From NCBI RefSeq assembly GCF_030268045.1, contig NZ_BSDC01000002.1:186001-250000 (forward strand): a stretch of 64,000 bases of DNA, read 5' to 3'. Positions 1-9,530 of this stretch are shown here, one piece after another (the first letter of the stretch is position 1; each line of letters opens with the position of its first letter). Source of the stretch: Geothrix edaphica. Lineage in GTDB: Bacteria; Acidobacteriota; Holophagae; Holophagales; Holophagaceae. Under the pieces are notes generated by a model. That model had not been told where the DNA came from. It saw nothing but the letters and a program-made list of their open reading frames with translations, and ran no database searches. The translations under genes and the position numbers were made by a program.

Positions 1-2
1 GG

Positions 3-818
3 GCCCTGGTGGGCATGGCGGCGGGCGCGGCCCTGGGCGCCAGCGGCGTGGTCATGCAGGCCTTCTTCCGCAACCCGCTCGCCAGCCCCGGCCTGCTGGG
101 CGTGAGCAGCGGCGGCGCCCTGGGGGCCGTGGCCGTGCTGGCCCTGGCCCCCGCCACGGGCTTCGCCGCCGCCACCCTCTGGGCCCTGCCAGCGGCCTCC
201 ATCCTCGGAGCCTTCGGCGCCACCGGGGCGGTGCTGATGCTGGCCCAGCGCGGCGCCGGCACAGAGCGGCTGCTGCTCTCCGGCGTGGCCCTCAACGCGC
301 TCCTTGGCGCGGGCACCAGCTTCCTGCTCACCACCACGGCCGGCCACTTCGAGGTGAATGCCCAGATCCTCTTCTGGCTCATGGGCGGCCTGGAGAGCCG
401 CAGCTGGGAGCACGTGTGGATGGGCGTCCCCGCCATCTTCGTGGCGTGCCTGCTGCTGTTGCCGCTCGGCCGGGCCATGGACCTGCTGAGCCTGGGCGAG
501 CAGAGCGCCCAGAGCCTGGGCGTGGATGTGCGCCGCCTGCGCCGCCACCTCATCATCCTCTCCACCGTCCTCACGGCCCTGGCCACGGCCGTGGGCGGCA
601 TCATCGGTTTCGTGGGGCTGGTGGTGCCCCACATGCTCCGGATCGCCTTCGGCCCCGACCACCGGCGCCTGCTGCCCTATTCCATGCTGGGCGGTGCGGC
701 CTTCCTCCTGGCCTGCGACCTGGTCACCCGCACCTTCCCCCTCGGGTTGCGGCTGGGTGTGGTCACCTCCCTCATCGGCGGCCCCTTCTTCCTATGGCTG
801 CTGCGGAGGCCCCGATGA
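3..818 (+). CDS. FecCD/BtuC-family ABC importer permease, 5' truncated by the window edge
   Basis: Inner-membrane permease of an ABC importer for iron-siderophore, heme or cobalamin. The reading frame is open from base 3, so the true start lies outside the window and about 270 C-terminal residues are visible. The family signatures sQ-x-x-x-RNPLASPGLLG near the visible N-terminus and the conserved GxIGFVGLVVPH segment (about 65% along) are present, with several hydrophobic helices. The stop codon overlaps the start of the ATPase gene (ATGA at 815-818), so the two are translationally coupled. The substrate cannot be told from the permease. The substrate-binding protein is presumably upstream, outside the window. 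Confidence 0.92.
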   Translation, partial: ALVGMAAGAALGASGVVMQAFFRNPLASPGLLGVSSGGALGAVAVLALAPATGFAAATLWALPAASILGAFGATGAVLMLAQRGAGTERLLLSGVALNALLGAGTSFLLTTTAGHFEVNAQILFWLMGGLESRSWEHVWMGVPAIFVACLLLLPLGRAMDLLSLGEQSAQSLGVDVRRLRRHLIILSTVLTALATAVGGIIGFVGLVVPHMLRIAFGPDHRRLLPYSMLGGAAFLLACDLVTRTFPLGLRLGVVTSLIGGPFFLWLLRRPR

Positions 819-1537
819 CCGTCGCCCTCCACGCTTCTGGCTTGTCCGTGCCCGGCCGCCTGGAGGCGGTGTCGCTGGACCTGGGCCCGGGCGAGCTGGT
901 GGCGATGGTGGGGCCCAACGGGGCCGGCAAGTCCACGCTGATCCAGGCGCTGGCAGGACTGCTGCCCGCCCACGGGACGGTCCAGTGGAATGGACAAGCG
1001 CTGTCGAGCATACCCGTGGCTGAGCGCGGGCGCCTCCTGGCCTGGGTGGGTCAGGAGGCCCACTTCGAGTTCGCCTTCCCCGTGCGGGAGGTGGTGGCCC
1101 AGGGCCGGTACGCCTGGGGCGACGATCTCACAGGGGTGGCTGAGGCTCTGGCGGAACTGGACCTCACCTTCCTCGCGGATCGCCCCGCCACGCGGCTTTC
1201 CGGGGGCGAGCGCCACCGCGTAGGGCTCGCCCGGGCCCTGGCCACCCGGGCGCCCATCCAGCTCTGGGACGAGCCCGTGGCCCAGCTCGATGTCCGGCAC
1301 GCGCTCGAGGTGATGCGCCTGGCCCGGCGTCTGGTGGACGGCGGCGGCACCGTGGTGGTGAGCCTCCATGACCTGCGCGCCGCCTACCGCTTCGACCGCG
1401 TGCTGGTGCTGGACCGCGGCCGCCTCGTGGGGAACGGCAGGCCCCACGAGGTCCTCACCGCCGACCTCATCCGCCAGGTCTTCCGCGTGGAGGCCACCTT
1501 CGTGGAGAGCCTGGTGCCGGAGCTGCCGGAGCGCTGA
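815..1537 (+). CDS. ABC importer ATP-binding protein (FecE/BtuD type)
   Basis: Cytoplasmic ATPase that powers the adjacent FecCD-type permease; 240 aa, normal for the family. Walker A is GPNGAGKST (residues 33-41), Q-loop Gln80, signature LSGGE (128-132), Walker B IQLWDEP (148-154) and switch His185 in SLHD. The ATG at 815 was chosen because it overlaps the upstream stop and starts directly before the first strand of the fold. Substrate is unknown: iron chelate, heme or vitamin B12 all fit. The gene ends the operon; an AT-rich gap and a structured element follow. Confidence 0.93.
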   Translation: MTVALHASGLSVPGRLEAVSLDLGPGELVAMVGPNGAGKSTLIQALAGLLPAHGTVQWNGQALSSIPVAERGRLLAWVGQEAHFEFAFPVREVVAQGRYAWGDDLTGVAEALAELDLTFLADRPATRLSGGERHRVGLARALATRAPIQLWDEPVAQLDVRHALEVMRLARRLVDGGGTVVVSLHDLRAAYRFDRVLVLDRGRLVGNGRPHEVLTADLIRQVFRVEATFVESLVPELPER

Positions 1538-1678
1538 CCCGCCTCAGACCTGCATGCCTTCGAATTGACTAGGGCAGGCCTTCATTGTGATGGTCCAACG
1601 TTCCATCACACGATTAGTCGCATCTTATAAATAATTGATTAATTTGAATCTTAATAGTTGGCCCAGAACATGCTCCCT

Positions 1679-1790
1679 GGTTCGTGAGAGGCCTTTGACG
1701 GCGCCCGGCTCAGAGGGTCCTTAACCAAGGAATCCCAGGGATCGTTCTGCGATGCGCTGCGGCCAGGTAAGCGTCGAGGCCTCTCACCAA
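1679..1790. other. Candidate structured RNA or large inverted repeat between convergent genes
   Basis: In the 278-bp gap between the ATPase (ends 1537) and the antiporter (ends 1816) a 10-bp perfect pair, GTGAGAGGCC at 1684-1693 and GGCCTCTCAC at 1778-1787, encloses about 84 nt. Flanking TGGT and ACCA extend the stem with a 2-nt bulge, and GACG/CGTC extend it inward past a mismatch. An AT-rich stretch (1620-1660) lies just before the left arm on the plus strand and could hold a promoter. No match to 6S, SRP, tmRNA or a known riboswitch could be recognised by eye. It could also be a bidirectional termination region, although no T-run follows either arm. Confidence 0.35.
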
Positions 1791-1815
1791 TATCGCGAAG
1801 GCGAACCGGGACGGC

Positions 1816-3090
1816 TCACGCTGGCTGTTTTCGCCCCAGCACCCACCCCAGCCCCACGGGCCCGGCCACGGTGGTGAGCAGGAGGGCGCCGATGATGCCC
1901 GCCTGGATGTCGGGGGCCAGCAGGGGAGCCCCGTTCAGCTGGAGCTGGGCCCCCGTGGCCACGAAGATGAGGCCCACCTCACCGCGGGGCACCATGCCCC
2001 AGCCCACCACAGCGGCGCGGGTGCCCTGGCCGCCGGCGTAGCCCGCCACGAACTTCCCGGCCACACCCAGCGCCGCCAGCAGGACGGCAAAGCCCAGCGT
2101 GGCGGGCTTGAAGAGGGCGCTCGGGTCGACCTTCGCGCCCATCAGCACGAAGAACAGCGGCGAGAGCACCATGACCAGGGGGTGGACCAGCTCCTCCAGG
2201 GTGTGGCGCTCGCGGCGCTCCAGGTCCTCGATGTGGGCCGGCTCCAGGATGAGGCCCGCGGCGTAGGCCCCCACGATGGACGCCAGGCCCGCCAGACTGC
2301 CCAGCCAGGCCAGCAGGAAGGCGAAGCCGAGCCCCAGCGGGAGCAGCACCTGCTCGCCACGGAACCGGCTGGCGAGCCGGAAGAGGCGCGGGGTGGCGAG
2401 GCGGCCCAGGGTGAGCGCCGCGGCGAGAAAGCCCAGGGCCAGGGCCAGGGTCTTCGCCAGCTCGGGGCCCAGCCTTCCGCCAGCCGCCGCGCCGACCAGG
2501 CCCGACACGGCCACCAGCACCAGCAGGCCCAGCACGTCATCCACCACGGCGGCGCCCACGATGACGCGGCCCTCCAGGGAATCGGCGGCGCCCTTCTCCC
2601 GCAGCACCTGGGCGGAGATGCCGATGCTGGTGGCGCACAGGCAGGCGCCGATGAAGAGGTCCAGCACGAAGGGCGCTCTCGCGGGCAGCAGGAGCCAGGC
2701 GCCTGCGAGGCCCACGGCCATGGGCCCCACCACGCCGACGGAGGCCACGCGCAGCGAGGCCGCGCCCACCTTCAACATCTGGGGCACGGTGGATTCCAGG
2801 CCCACGGCGAACATGAGCACCACCACGCCCAGCCCGCCCAGCAGCTCCGCCCCGGGCGAAGCCACCACATCCGGAAACCAGGGCCAGAGCCGGTGGAGGG
2901 CGGTGAGCGCAAGGCCCACCGCCAGCTCCCCCGTGACGGCCGGCAGCTTCAGCCGCACCGCCAGTTCACCGCCGACCTTGGCCGAGAGCCACAGCAGGGC
3001 CAGCAGCATCAACGTGCCGGCCAGGGGATCGGGGGCCAGGGAGGCCAGGAGCATGGGCACCTCGGCAGGCACGGGGCCGGCGTCCCCCAT
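1816..3090 (-). CDS. CPA2-family monovalent cation:proton antiporter (KefB/NapA-like)
   Basis: Inner-membrane exchanger of 424 aa with about 12 hydrophobic segments and no cytoplasmic TrkA-N domain, so it resembles the short NapA/GerN type rather than full KefB/KefC. The segment around VVDDVLGLL matches the conserved ion-binding Asp-Asp motif of the family, and FFVLMGAKVD plus GxVPRGEVGLIF match its later conserved helices. The ion (Na+ or K+) cannot be assigned. The ATG at 3090 has a weak GGGGAA ahead of it; an internal ATG at 3054 with GAGGTG just upstream is an equally good start. Confidence 0.9.
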   Translation of the reverse strand: MGDAGPVPAEVPMLLASLAPDPLAGTLMLLALLWLSAKVGGELAVRLKLPAVTGELAVGLALTALHRLWPWFPDVVASPGAELLGGLGVVVLMFAVGLESTVPQMLKVGAASLRVASVGVVGPMAVGLAGAWLLLPARAPFVLDLFIGACLCATSIGISAQVLREKGAADSLEGRVIVGAAVVDDVLGLLVLVAVSGLVGAAAGGRLGPELAKTLALALGFLAAALTLGRLATPRLFRLASRFRGEQVLLPLGLGFAFLLAWLGSLAGLASIVGAYAAGLILEPAHIEDLERRERHTLEELVHPLVMVLSPLFFVLMGAKVDPSALFKPATLGFAVLLAALGVAGKFVAGYAGGQGTRAAVVGWGMVPRGEVGLIFVATGAQLQLNGAPLLAPDIQAGIIGALLLTTVAGPVGLGWVLGRKQPA

Positions 3091-3122
3091 TCAACCATTC
3101 CCCCGGCTTCTCCGGGGAGCGG

Positions 3123-4088
3123 TCAGCTCACGGAGGGCGAGGGGACCGGCTCCCGGTTCAGCCAGGGCAGGTGATGGACGCAGATGCGGCCGTCGAAGCT
3201 CACGTGCAGCCCGTCCTCGGCGGCGTCCTGGTGGTTCAGCACCGAGCCCCGGGCCCGGGTCTGGTCGAGGATGGCCAGGTCGATGTCCCCCACCAGCACC
3301 ATCTCCGAATTGGGGGCCGCCTCGGTGGCGATGCCGTCCATGGGGAAGGGGAAATCCGACGGCGTGTAGACGCCGCTCTGCGCATATTGCGCTGTGAGGT
3401 CCGTGATGAGGGGCAGGCTGCCCACCATGCCGGCGGTGATCACGTAGATCTGGTTCTCCACGGCCCGGGCCCGCGCGCAGGTGGTCACGCGGGTGTAGCC
3501 CCGCCGGTCGTCCGTGAGGTAGGGCACCACCAGCAACTGGACGCCCTGCTCCGCCTGGATGCGGGCCACCTCCGGGAACTGCACGTCGTAGCAGATGGAC
3601 ACGCCCATCCGCCCGAAATCCGTTTCGAGGATGTGGATCTCCTGGCCGGGCTCGAAGTGCCAGACATGCCGCTCCGTGGGCGTGAGGTGCAGCTTCGGCT
3701 GGTGGACCGGCCCGTGGCCCGGGACGAAGATCGAGGCGACGTTCTGCAGCTTCCCGTCCACGAAGCGGGGGTGGGTGCCCGCCACGATGATGCGGTCGTA
3801 CTTCCGGGAGAGCCCGAGGAACAGCCCCTCGAACTCATCGTTGAACTGCTCGGCCAGGCGCCGCATGGCGTCCGCAGGCGCGAAGCCCCGGGCCAGACAG
3901 CTCAGGAGCTGGACCGCCAGCAGCTCGGGAAACACGATGACATCGGCATCGTAGTCGTCGCCGACATCCACGTAGTTCTCCACCTGCTCCGCGAAGGCGG
4001 TGAAGTCCTTTACGGGGCGGAGGCCGTACTGGATCCCGCAGACGCGGACCGGGCGGGAGAGGAACGGGGTGGGGGCCTTGAACCGCAT
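3123..4088 (-). CDS. Carbon-nitrogen hydrolase (nitrilase superfamily)
   Basis: Predicted cytosolic amidase, 321 aa. The catalytic triad of the superfamily is visible: Glu55 in VFPEL, Lys132 in QPKLHLTP and Cys166 in SICYDVQFPE. The frame stays open upstream of 4088, but that extension overlaps the GNAT gene in another frame and has no family similarity, so the ATG at 4088 is used. A GNAT acetyltransferase gene lies 28 bp upstream on the same strand. In many bacteria these two domains form one bifunctional protein, so the pair probably acts on the same substrate. That substrate is unknown. Confidence 0.92.
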   Translation of the reverse strand: MRFKAPTPFLSRPVRVCGIQYGLRPVKDFTAFAEQVENYVDVGDDYDADVIVFPELLAVQLLSCLARGFAPADAMRRLAEQFNDEFEGLFLGLSRKYDRIIVAGTHPRFVDGKLQNVASIFVPGHGPVHQPKLHLTPTERHVWHFEPGQEIHILETDFGRMGVSICYDVQFPEVARIQAEQGVQLLVVPYLTDDRRGYTRVTTCARARAVENQIYVITAGMVGSLPLITDLTAQYAQSGVYTPSDFPFPMDGIATEAAPNSEMVLVGDIDLAILDQTRARGSVLNHQDAAEDGLHVSFDGRICVHHLPWLNREPVPSPSVS

Positions 4089-4116
4089 GTCAGATCTCCT
4101 GCGCAAATGGAACCCG

Positions 4117-4746
4117 TCAGAGGTCCATGACGATGAGGGCCGCGTGCCCCATGGTTTCGACATCATGGGCGTAATTCCGAAGCACGCCCCGCACCTGGAA
4201 GCCCACCAGGAGCTGCTTGGAGAGGGTGGGATCGAAGATCCGCCCCGCCGCCACGGCGTCCACATAGGCCTCGGGGCTCATCTCCGCAGCGTGGCGGTGG
4301 TACCCGGGGATGCGGGCGCCGGCGACGAAGGCCCGGCAGCCCAGCCGCCGGGCCAGGTCGATGCGGGCCTCGTAGAGCAGCCGCCCGATGCCCCGCCCCT
4401 GCCAGGCCGGATCCACGGCGATGTTCACACCGTAGAGGGCCTCGCCGGCCGGATCGTGGGTGGAGAGGGAACCGTGGCCTGTGATCCCCGACCAGGTGTG
4501 GGGGGCCAGGGCCGCGGCCAGGGAGACCCGCTGGGTGGTGGCGGTGCCCACCAGGTGCTCTCCGGCCTCCACCACCATCTGCCCCTCGGGGAAGGCCGCC
4601 AGATGGCGGCGGAGGTTCTCGGCGGACCAGATGGCCTCGGGCCCGTGGGGCGGGGGATAGACCCGCACCATCAGGTTGCGGATCTCCCCCACATCCTCGG
4701 GGACCCGCAGGCGCAGCATGGGGGGCGGGTGATCCAGCTCGGTCAT
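4117..4746 (-). CDS. GNAT-family N-acetyltransferase
   Basis: Cytosolic acyl-CoA-dependent acetyltransferase of 209 aa. Motif A of the GNAT fold, VDPAWQGRGIGRLL (residues 111-124), forms the acetyl-CoA pyrophosphate loop. It is first in a two-gene operon with the nitrilase-type hydrolase 28 bp downstream. The two match the N- and C-terminal halves of the known GNAT/carbon-nitrogen hydrolase fusion proteins. The ATG at 4746 is used; Met10 is an alternative start. The acceptor substrate is unknown. Confidence 0.88.
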   Translation of the reverse strand: MTELDHPPPMLRLRVPEDVGEIRNLMVRVYPPPHGPEAIWSAENLRRHLAAFPEGQMVVEAGEHLVGTATTQRVSLAAALAPHTWSGITGHGSLSTHDPAGEALYGVNIAVDPAWQGRGIGRLLYEARIDLARRLGCRAFVAGARIPGYHRHAAEMSPEAYVDAVAAGRIFDPTLSKQLLVGFQVRGVLRNYAHDVETMGHAALIVMDL

Positions 4747-4826
4747 GCGACTCCCCTGGAATGTCCGGTCCGAGGATAACCCACCCTGTCTAGACAGGCA
4801 CGCCGGCGCGGGGCCACACTGGGCCC

Positions 4827-6119
4827 ATGGCAGACGGACCCCAGCGCCGCGGGAACCTCCTGGAAGGCCCGCTCGCCCTTCCCACGCGGCTGCGCAGCCT
4901 CCGGGTGCTGGCCCAGACCCGGCGCCTGGCGCTGGCGGTCCTGCCCCTGGGCGCCAGCATCGGTCTCGTCGCGGCCCTGGCGCTGACCGGCATCGAATGG
5001 CTCGAGATCCTGCTCCAGGGGCACGGGGTCCGCACCTGGGCCATGGTGGTCACGCCCCTGATCGGCCTGCTGCTCACGGGCCTCTGGCTCCAGGTCTCGG
5101 GCCTGGGAGAGGTCTCGCTGCCGAAGGATCTGGCCCAGGCCCGCCATCATCCCCTGGCCACCTTCCGGCTCCTGCCCAGCCTGGGCAAGGCCGCGGCCTG
5201 CGCGCTCACCATCGGCTTCGGGGGCAGCGCCGGGGTGGAGGGCCCCGCCCGCTGGCTGGGCGCCGCCGTGGGCGCCCAGTTCCATCAGCTCTTCCGCCGC
5301 CTGGCGCGCCGCTTCCGCTGGGCCCGGCGCCTGCTGGCCCAGCCCGGTGTCATCGTCATGGCCGGCTCCGCGGCGGCCCTGGCCGCCGTCTTCCGCGCCC
5401 CGATCGCCGGCGCCCTGCTGGCCACGGAGCAGGAGGGCGACCTCAGCGCGGATCGCCTCGCCCCGTCGCTGGCGGCCTCGGCCTCGGGCTTCCTGGCCTT
5501 CATCGCCCTCCGCGGGACCACACCGCTCCTGGGCACCCAGCACACCTATCACCTGCTGGCCCGCGAGGTGTTCTGGGCATTGCCCCTGGGCCTGACGTGC
5601 GCCGTGGCCGCCTCCTTCTACCGGCGCCTGCTGCGGTTCGGGCGCCACCACCTCGGGCGCCTGCCCCTGGCGGTCCGCGGCGGCGTGGCGGGCCTGGGCC
5701 TCCTCCTCCTGGCCCTGCCCGGCGCCTGGCTCTGGCCCGGCCTGCCGGTCACGCAAGGCGGCGGCATCGAGCTGGTGTCCCACCTGCTGCACGGCGGCAC
5801 GCCCTCGTCCCAGGCCATGGCCTTCCTGGCCTTGAAGCTGGTGGCCACCTCCCTCACCTTCGCCGGCGGTGGCGTGGGCGGCACCTGGCTGCCCTCCGTC
5901 ACCATGGGCGCCGCCCTCGGGGCGGCCTTCGAAGCCTGGGCGGGCCTGGGCCAGCCGGGCCTCTTCGTCCTGGTGGGCACCAGCGCCTTCACAGGGGCCG
6001 TCCACCGCAGCCTGCTCACCCCCGTGGTCTTCCTGGCAGAAACCACCGGCCAGGCGGCCCTGGTGGTGCCGGCCCTGGTGGCCACCGTGGCCGCCTATCA
6101 GGCCACTCCAGCCGAATAG
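4827..6119 (+). CDS. ClC-family chloride channel or Cl-/H+ exchanger
   Basis: Inner-membrane anion transport protein, 430 aa, the usual length of a bacterial ClC core without CBS domains. The three anion-filter segments are recognisable: SGLGEVSLP (residues 91-99, the GSGIP region), GSAGVEGPA (133-141, the GKEGP region) and GVGGTWLPS in the C-terminal half (the GxFxP region). Glu138 aligns with the gating glutamate. Whether it is a channel or an exchanger cannot be settled here. The glycosyltransferase gene follows after 24 bp and may be co-transcribed. Confidence 0.92.
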   Translation: MADGPQRRGNLLEGPLALPTRLRSLRVLAQTRRLALAVLPLGASIGLVAALALTGIEWLEILLQGHGVRTWAMVVTPLIGLLLTGLWLQVSGLGEVSLPKDLAQARHHPLATFRLLPSLGKAAACALTIGFGGSAGVEGPARWLGAAVGAQFHQLFRRLARRFRWARRLLAQPGVIVMAGSAAALAAVFRAPIAGALLATEQEGDLSADRLAPSLAASASGFLAFIALRGTTPLLGTQHTYHLLAREVFWALPLGLTCAVAASFYRRLLRFGRHHLGRLPLAVRGGVAGLGLLLLALPGAWLWPGLPVTQGGGIELVSHLLHGGTPSSQAMAFLALKLVATSLTFAGGGVGGTWLPSVTMGAALGAAFEAWAGLGQPGLFVLVGTSAFTGAVHRSLLTPVVFLAETTGQAALVVPALVATVAAYQATPAE

Positions 6120-6143
6120 GCATTTCCCCGGCTAGCCTGGGGC

Positions 6144-7271
6144 ATGCCCTGGACCGACGCCGCCGCCTGGACCGCCACTGCCCTCATCCTGGCGGCCCTG
6201 GGAGTCCTCCGCCGCCACTGGGCGCGGCTGCCCTCGCTGGCATCGGATCCCATCCTGCCTGCGGATCCGCCTGCCATCTGCCTCTGCATCCCCGTGCGGA
6301 ACGAGGCTCTGGAGCTGCCCGCCGCCCTGGATTCCTGGCTGGCCCAGGACTACCCCGCCCTGCGCATCCTCGTGGTGGATGACGGCTCCACGGATGGCAG
6401 CACGGAGATCCTGCGGGCGCGGGAAATCGCCCGGCCGGATCGCCTGCGGGTCCTCCGCAACGACGCTCTGCCCCCCGGCTGGCTGGGGAAGAACCACGCC
6501 CTGGACCTGGCCGCCCGCCAGCCCGAAGCGCAGGCGGCGGAATGGCTGCTCTTCGCGGATGCCGATGTGCAGGCCACGCCGGCCCTGCTGCGGCGGGCCG
6601 TGGCCCTCGCCCTGGCCCAGCCCACGGACATCCTGGCCCTGATTCCCGGGGTGGACGCCGTGGGCCCGGCGGAGCGGGTGGTGCTCCCCCTCGCGGCCTC
6701 GGCCTTCCAGCTGCTGGTGCCCCCGCACCAGGTGCCCAATCCCCGCCACCCGGCCTTCTGCGGCGTGGGGGGCTTCACCCTTGTGCGGCGGGAGGCCTAC
6801 GAGGCCGCGGGCGGCCACGCCGCCGCCCCCCTGGAGGCCATCGACGACATGATGCTCGCCCGGCGGATGAAGCAGGCGGGCTTCGTGAACCGGGTGGCCC
6901 GCGGCGGCCCGGACCTGCACCTGCGGATGTACCACGGCCTGGGCGAGCTGGTCCGGGCCATGCGGAAGAACGCCGCCGCCCTGCCCGCCTGGGGGCTCCT
7001 CCCCCTGCTCCTCCCGCCCGTGGTCCTGGTGATGCTCGCCCCCCTCTGGCTGCCCTGCGCCGGCCACCCGGGCCTGGCCCTCCTCCTCTGGCTCCTGGTG
7101 CCGGCCCTGGCGGGGGATGTGCAGCAGCGCATGACCGGCCGGCCCATGGACCTGCTCTGGGCCCTCTGGCCCTTGGACGGGTTGGTCTTCGCGGCGGGCA
7201 CCGCCTGGGCCTTCGCCGACCGCCTGCGGGGGGTGAACCACTGGCGGGGGCGGGACGTCAAGCTGCGCTAG
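6144..7271 (+). CDS. Membrane-associated glycosyltransferase family 2 (CrtQ/HpnB-like)
   Basis: Family 2 glycosyltransferase of 375 aa that uses a nucleotide sugar. An N-terminal anchor helix (about residues 8-21) precedes the GT-A domain, which shows CIPVRNE (48-54), DDGST (79-83) and the metal-binding ADADV (138-142). [10 protein letters not shown] segment (111-119) is typical of the CrtQ/HpnB-like subgroup. Two or three hydrophobic segments follow near the C-terminus (about 285-350). Acceptor could be a carotenoid, hopanoid or other lipid; no pathway neighbour is present to decide. Confidence 0.87.
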   Translation: MPWTDAAAWTATALILAALGVLRRHWARLPSLASDPILPADPPAICLCIPVRNEALELPAALDSWLAQDYPALRILVVDDGSTDGSTEILRAREIARPDRLRVLRNDALPPGWLGKNHALDLAARQPEAQAAEWLLFADADVQATPALLRRAVALALAQPTDILALIPGVDAVGPAERVVLPLAASAFQLLVPPHQVPNPRHPAFCGVGGFTLVRREAYEAAGGHAAAPLEAIDDMMLARRMKQAGFVNRVARGGPDLHLRMYHGLGELVRAMRKNAAALPAWGLLPLLLPPVVLVMLAPLWLPCAGHPGLALLLWLLVPALAGDVQQRMTGRPMDLLWALWPLDGLVFAAGTAWAFADRLRGVNHWRGRDVKLR

Positions 7272-7365
7272 GCTGTTCCATCAGCCCTGGGCTGGCGGCC
7301 AAATATTTTCTTGTTTTTTTCGCTTTTTGGCTCCATCCTGGAAAGCACCCCTTCCGGAGGACCCC

Positions 7366-8424
<1,059 letters not shown>

Positions 8425-8462
8425 ACAGCATCGACCTGCGCGCCCTTGGAAGGGGTCGGCAG

Positions 8463-8496
8463 ACGGCGGCGGTCCTCAAAGGCCGCCGCCGTTTTT
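8463..8496 (+). terminator. Rho-independent terminator of recA
   Basis: Perfect 10-bp stem, ACGGCGGCGG (8463-8472) pairing with CCGCCGCCGT (8483-8492), with a 10-nt loop and a run of five T residues directly after. Confidence 0.9.
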
Positions 8497-8566
8497 CTGG
8501 CCCGCGGCCTGGGAGGGAGGATTCCTGTCACGTCAGCTATCATGGCCGGTCCAGCCCGGAGGCCCC

Positions 8567-9523
8567 ATGCCCAGCCCCTCGTTCCAGGTCGAGACCGTCC
8601 ACCTGTCCCAGTTCCGCCAGGGCAGCCCGAAGGAGCGCGCCGAGTTCATCCGGGTGCTGGGGGACAGTTTCCGCCACACGGGCTTCGTGAAGGTGGCGGG
8701 GCACGCCGTCCGGCAGGCCGACGTGGACGGCGCCTACGCCTCCGCCCGGGCCTTCTTCGCCCTGCCCGAGGCGGTCAAGCGGCGCTACCTGGTGCCCGGC
8801 AGTGGCGGGGCCCGAGGCTTCACCCCCTTCGGCAGCGAGCACGCCAAGGACAACCCCGTGGGCGACCTCAAGGAGTTCTGGCACGTGGGCCAGGAGCTGC
8901 CCGCAGGCCACCCCCTCAAGCCCGCCTATGGCGACAACCTCTGGCCCGAGGCCGAGGTGCCCGACTTCAAGGCCCATACGCTGGCCCTCTACCGGGCGCT
9001 GGAGGACTGCGCCGGCACCCTGCTGGAGGCCCTGGCCCTCTATCTGGGCCTGCCCGAACGCAGCCTGGCGGACATGATCGTGGACGGCAACTCCATCCTG
9101 CGGATCATCCACTACCCGGCCCTGCGGGACCGCTACCTCGAAGGCGGCGTGCGCAGCTCCGCCCACGAGGACATCAACCTCATCACCCTCCTCCCCGCGG
9201 CCACGGACTCGGGCCTGCAGCTGCGGGACCGCAGCGGCGCGTGGCACGCCGTGGACGGCCTGGCGGGCGAGATCGTGGCCGATGCCGGCGACATGCTGAG
9301 CCGCCACGTGAACCTGAAGATCCCCAGCACCACGCACCGGGTGGTGAACCCCGCCAGCCCCGAGGCCGTGCGCTATTCCATGCCCTTCTTCTGCCACCCC
9401 CGCCCCGAGGTGGTGCTGGACTGCCCCGAGGCGCTGCTGGGAGCCGGCGAGACCCGGCGCTTCGAGCCCATCACCGCCCACGCCTTTCTGATGCAGCGCC
9501 TGCGGGAGATCGGCCTGATCTGA
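8567..9523 (+). CDS. 2-oxoglutarate/Fe(II)-dependent oxygenase, isopenicillin-N-synthase-like
   Basis: Cytosolic non-heme iron dioxygenase of 318 aa. The N-terminal non-haem dioxygenase region ends with an FxLP segment (64-67), and the jelly-roll core carries the iron ligands His200 and Asp202 (HED) and His257 (THRVVNP), with the 2OG-binding R-x-S at 269-271. Members of this group act on many small molecules, so a substrate cannot be given. The ATG at 8567 follows a GGAGG. Nothing nearby suggests a biosynthetic cluster; it appears to be a single-gene unit. Confidence 0.9.
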   Translation: MPSPSFQVETVHLSQFRQGSPKERAEFIRVLGDSFRHTGFVKVAGHAVRQADVDGAYASARAFFALPEAVKRRYLVPGSGGARGFTPFGSEHAKDNPVGDLKEFWHVGQELPAGHPLKPAYGDNLWPEAEVPDFKAHTLALYRALEDCAGTLLEALALYLGLPERSLADMIVDGNSILRIIHYPALRDRYLEGGVRSSAHEDINLITLLPAATDSGLQLRDRSGAWHAVDGLAGEIVADAGDMLSRHVNLKIPSTTHRVVNPASPEAVRYSMPFFCHPRPEVVLDCPEALLGAGETRRFEPITAHAFLMQRLREIGLI

Positions 9524-9530
9524 ACGGACG

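Noticed and set aside
1538-1815. Cobalamin riboswitch linked to the importer genes
   Set aside because: The gap is downstream of the importer and lacks the conserved B12-box pattern.
7272-7365. Possible LexA box upstream of recA
   Set aside because: No CTGT-N8-ACAG or similar dyad could be found; only T-rich runs.
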